From contig NZ_CALLDG010000176.1 in assembly GCF_937999985.1 (NCBI RefSeq), forward strand, positions 1 through 7,843: a stretch of 7,843 nt of DNA. Reading direction: 5' to 3'. A program made the translations under genes and the position numbers. Source of the DNA: an uncultured Corynebacterium sp. Lineage in GTDB: Bacteria > Actinomycetota > Actinomycetes > Mycobacteriales > Mycobacteriaceae. The notes beneath the pieces are model-generated. The model was not told where the DNA came from, made no database searches, and was given only the letters and a program-made list of their open reading frames with translations. Below are positions 6,057 through 7,843 of this stretch, piece by piece (position 1 is the stretch's first letter; each line of letters opens with the position of its first letter).

Positions 6057-6880
6057 TAACGGTTCTCCTTCTGCTCTGCGGTGGTGTTGTGGTCTTCGGG
6101 AATGTCTAGGTCGTCGAGTTCTGGATCATCGAGTTCGGGGTCGTATTGGTCTGATTCCACTTCAGCCGGGTCAGGGTATTCACGCAGTCCGGTATGAATC
6201 GGGTGCGCGTGGCCAGCGTTGGCGTCAATTTCAATAACCTTGTGTGGCGCCACAGGTCCGACAATGGGGTTCGACGAGTTCACGATCACAGGAATGTCCT
6301 GCGATAGGCGCTCTAGCACCTGCAACAGAATTGCACGGTCGTCGTTCTCGTGCACCTGCTCGATGTCGTCCATGATCAGCAGCTCGACGGGCTTGTTGTC
6401 GGCGGGCGACAGGGCAAGGCTGATGCGCAACATGATCTTGTCCAGGTTGTCCAGCTGGGAGATGTAGGCATCCAGCGGAGGCAGGTCGCGGTCGCCGTAA
6501 ACGTGGTTGCAGAAGCGCTCTAGGTCCTCTTGGGTGGCCTTGCGCATCGGCATGAACCACGGCTTCGACCAGGACAAAGACTCGGTGAGCACGTCCTGGA
6601 CCGTGACGGAACGCTCCAGCAGGTCGATCTGCTCCACGCCCGCGATGGCTACGCGGGAGCGGATCGCCTTTGGCTTGGATTCGCCGAGCACGCTCAGCGA
6701 GCCGCCGGTGGGCTTCATCCGACCAGAAAGAACTAGAGCTAGGGCCGTGCGGCCGGAGCCACCCTTGCCAAGCAGGTTGGTTAGACCCTGGTTGGGGATA
6801 GCGAAAGAAAGAGGGCCGAACACTCGGCCCTCGTCACCTTTTAGCTCGAGATCCTGGGCTTCTACTGCTAGGGAAGACAT
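6056..6880 (-). CDS. ABC-type ATPase-like protein with degenerate catalytic motifs
   Basis: This 274-aa protein has the outline of an ABC nucleotide-binding domain. The Walker A position reads GKGGSGRT (38-45) with Arg (codon CGC) in place of the invariant Lys. A Q-loop-like Gln is at 84 (GVEQ), followed by SVTVQDVLTE (91-100). The region expected to hold LSGGQ reads LDNLD (143-147) before KIMLRISLAL. Walker B is LLIMDD (167-172), with Asp where the catalytic Glu should be. The H-loop position reads VIVNSSNP (198-205), with no His. An acidic tail follows (about 233-274, with YDPELDDPELDDLDIPED). There is no membrane segment. It is the first gene of an operon with the YhgE-like permease, joined by a TAATG overlap, so it is probably that protein's cytosolic partner. 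The reading frame is clean, so these are substitutions and not decay. Nucleotide binding may remain; hydrolysis is doubtful. Its SD is weak (AGGT in CAGGTAAAG). Confidence 0.8.
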   Translation of the reverse strand: MSSLAVEAQDLELKGDEGRVFGPLSFAIPNQGLTNLLGKGGSGRTALALVLSGRMKPTGGSLSVLGESKPKAIRSRVAIAGVEQIDLLERSVTVQDVLTESLSWSKPWFMPMRKATQEDLERFCNHVYGDRDLPPLDAYISQLDNLDKIMLRISLALSPADNKPVELLIMDDIEQVHENDDRAILLQVLERLSQDIPVIVNSSNPIVGPVAPHKVIEIDANAGHAHPIHTGLREYPDPAEVESDQYDPELDDPELDDLDIPEDHNTTAEQKENR

Positions 6881-6939
6881 GGCTTTACCTGATTTCTGTG
6901 GGTAGGGAAGCTCGGTCTATTTCAACAGACACCCTGGAC

Positions 6940-6968
6940 ATTTTTGTAGATTTTGACGATTTCGTCAA
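6940..6968 (-). promoter_or_regulatory. Candidate promoter and operator-like palindrome of the ABC-like/YhgE operon
   Basis: The palindrome TTGACGATTTCGTCAA (6953-6968, 6-bp arms around 4 nt) contains, on the minus strand, TTGACG as a good -35 (6968-6963). The best -10 at 17 bp spacing is AAAAAT (6945-6940), a moderate match. An inverted repeat that includes the -35 is a common operator placement, and a repressor would block the promoter there. The palindrome is seen directly; its role is inferred and the -10 is uncertain. Confidence 0.4.
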
Positions 6969-7001
6969 TTTCCTTCGCGGTGCGCTGTGATGGCGTGGCA
7001 A

Positions 7002-7059
7002 AATAGCGCTACAGCACCCGAATCTACAAGGAATTTAGCCGGGAAGCTGTAGCGCTATT
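7002..7059 (-). terminator. Probable terminator of the VIT-type gene, long stem-loop
   Basis: Arms 7002-7015 and 7046-7059 (AATAGCGCTACAGC and its exact complement) form a 14-bp perfect stem. A second short stem inside it (7017-7020 with 7040-7043) and a loop complete the fold. On the minus strand the hairpin starts 15 nt after the transporter's stop and ends in TTTT (7003-7000). The T tract is short and the loop is long, so termination may be weak. The arms contain TAGCGCTA, itself palindromic, so a protein site is possible too. Confidence 0.6.
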
Positions 7060-7074
7060 GGGGAAGGAGGTGGG

Positions 7075-7779
7075 CTATATTGCCGCTCCGAATACGGAGC
7101 CGACAGCGAAGGTGACCGCCAGGGCTGCCATTCCGCCGATCACGATGCGCAGCATTGCGCGGGTCTTCGGCACGTTACTTAGGTGAGCCGACAGAGCGCC
7201 AGTGAGCGCCAAGGCTACGAAGGTCACGCCGAAGATTACGGCGACGGGGGCGAACAGAGCGGCGGCAAACGGCAGAGCGGCACCCAAGATAAAGGAAATG
7301 AAGGATGCGATGCCCGCCGACCACGGGTTCACCAGCTGGCTCATTCCCATGGCGCGCTCGGAATCGCGCTGTGAGGAGACGGAGACGTACTCGCCGAGCG
7401 CCATGGATACGGCACCGCCGATGACGGCGGCCAGGCCGGACATGGCGATGGTCTGTGGGTTGCTGGTCGCGCCAGCCACGCCGACGAGGACCGCGGCGGT
7501 GGAGACGATGCCGTCGTTCGCGCCGAGGACGGCCGCGCGGAGGCGGTTGAGGCTCTCGCCGTGGTTGTCATCGACGTCGGGGTGTTCGGTGGGGGCGGCG
7601 AGCTCAGGGTGTTCGGCTGGAGCGGTCGGTGTGTGTTCGGCCTGGGTGGCTGGCGGAACCTCTGCGTGCGCGGTCACTTCAGCCGTCGGGATGGTGATAA
7701 TCCCGCGTTCGCATGTAGCCACGGCAGTGCAGCTGCCGTCGTAGTAGCGATCGCAGGGGCAAGATACTGAAGTGCTCAT
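7075..7779 (-). CDS. VIT1/CCC1-family metal transporter with Cys/His-rich N-terminus and short central loop
   Basis: This 234-aa protein has five predicted helices (about 81-104, 111-135, 153-174, 177-199 and 208-232). The first two carry LRAAVLGANDGIVSTAAVLVGVAGA (80-104), given here by its core ANDGIVST (87-94), and SMALGEYVSVSSQRDSE (125-141). D89, M126 and E130 match the metal-translocation residues of plant VIT1. VIT1/CCC1 proteins move Fe2+ or Mn2+, typically in exchange for protons, so export from the cytosol is the inferred role. The usual metal-binding insert between helices 2 and 3 is nearly absent: only about 15 residues join them. An N-terminal extension of about 75 residues has four Cys (7, 9, 17, 23) and five His (38, 49, 57, 66, 73), including repeated A-E-H or T-E-H motifs. 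It starts at the ATG at 7779, with no Shine-Dalgarno and a well-placed -10. The gene has its own terminator. Confidence 0.88.
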   Translation of the reverse strand: MSTSVSCPCDRYYDGSCTAVATCERGIITIPTAEVTAHAEVPPATQAEHTPTAPAEHPELAAPTEHPDVDDNHGESLNRLRAAVLGANDGIVSTAAVLVGVAGATSNPQTIAMSGLAAVIGGAVSMALGEYVSVSSQRDSERAMGMSQLVNPWSAGIASFISFILGAALPFAAALFAPVAVIFGVTFVALALTGALSAHLSNVPKTRAMLRIVIGGMAALAVTFAVGSVFGAAI

Positions 7780-7785
7780 GACTCA

Positions 7786-7814
7786 AGTATCGCTGAGCGT
7801 CAGATTTACTGCAA
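7786..7814 (-). promoter_or_regulatory. Candidate leaderless promoter of the VIT-type gene
   Basis: On the minus strand TTGCAG (7814-7809) and GATACT (7791-7786) are separated by 17 bp. The ATG at 7779 lies about 7 nt past the -10, so transcription would start on or next to it. This agrees with the absent Shine-Dalgarno and supports the annotated start, hence the Cys-rich N-terminus. Confidence 0.5.
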
Positions 7815-7820
7815 GCATTG

Positions 7821-7833
7821 AAAGGTTACCTTT
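7821..7833. promoter_or_regulatory. Perfect 13-bp palindrome upstream of the VIT-type promoter
   Basis: AAAGGTTACCTTT (6-bp arms around a central T) lies just upstream of the -35 of the metal transporter and near the window's right edge. It may be a regulator site for this gene or for one outside the window. Half of it recalls the DtxR/IdeR half-site AGGTTA, but the spacing does not fit the 19-bp consensus, so I do not name a regulator. Confidence 0.4.
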
Positions 7834-7843
7834 ATGCAGGTCA

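Noticed and set aside
6219..6905. Plus-strand frames across the ABC-like gene
   Set aside because: They are antisense to a coherent ABC-like protein and have no ribosome binding site or recognisable motif.
7821..7843. A DtxR/IdeR iron box
   Set aside because: Only the AGGTTA half-site fits; the second half and the spacing do not match the 19-bp consensus.

Overview
The window is high-GC bacterial DNA with close gene packing and several starts that look leaderless (a -10 hexamer about one step before the ATG, with no Shine-Dalgarno). The protein families suggest an actinobacterium, and I infer a Corynebacterium-like organism. No rRNA, tRNA or other species marker is present, so the genus is an inference.

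Layout. Positions 1-363 hold no convincing gene. They contain a 111-bp MITE-like element bounded by an 18-bp perfect inverted repeat (5-115), then GC-rich DNA with nothing recognisable, then a minus-strand terminator (315-345). A small cupin protein (364-840, minus) is divergent from a fructosamine-kinase-family phosphotransferase (993-1823, plus). The space between them carries a promoter and a 22-bp tandem repeat. Next on the plus strand come a YkvI-type membrane transporter (1965-3209) and a DUF421/YetF membrane protein (3290-3901). Converging on them from the right is a two-gene operon on the minus strand: an ABC-type ATPase-like protein (6056-6880), coupled by a TAATG stop/start overlap to a 710-aa YhgE/Pip-type membrane protein (3924-6056). 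The window ends with a VIT1/CCC1-family metal transporter (7075-7779, minus), which has its own terminator and a leaderless-looking promoter.

How the genes relate. Most are separate single-gene units: sugar-amine repair, amino-acid-type transport, an unknown membrane protein and metal export or detoxification. The one clear joint system is the ABC-like/YhgE pair. The YhgE protein has about 23 heptads of the form G-x-x-x-L-x-D in a predicted extracellular domain between an N-terminal membrane helix and five C-terminal ones. Its ATPase-like partner has lost most catalytic residues: Walker A Lys is Arg, the LSGGQ signature is unrecognisable, the catalytic Glu is Asp and the H-loop His is absent. 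It therefore reads as a pseudo-ATPase or a highly diverged ATPase. This pair is the best candidate for an undescribed system. The second is the VIT-type transporter, which lacks the usual cytosolic metal-binding insert but carries an N-terminal Cys/His-rich extension.
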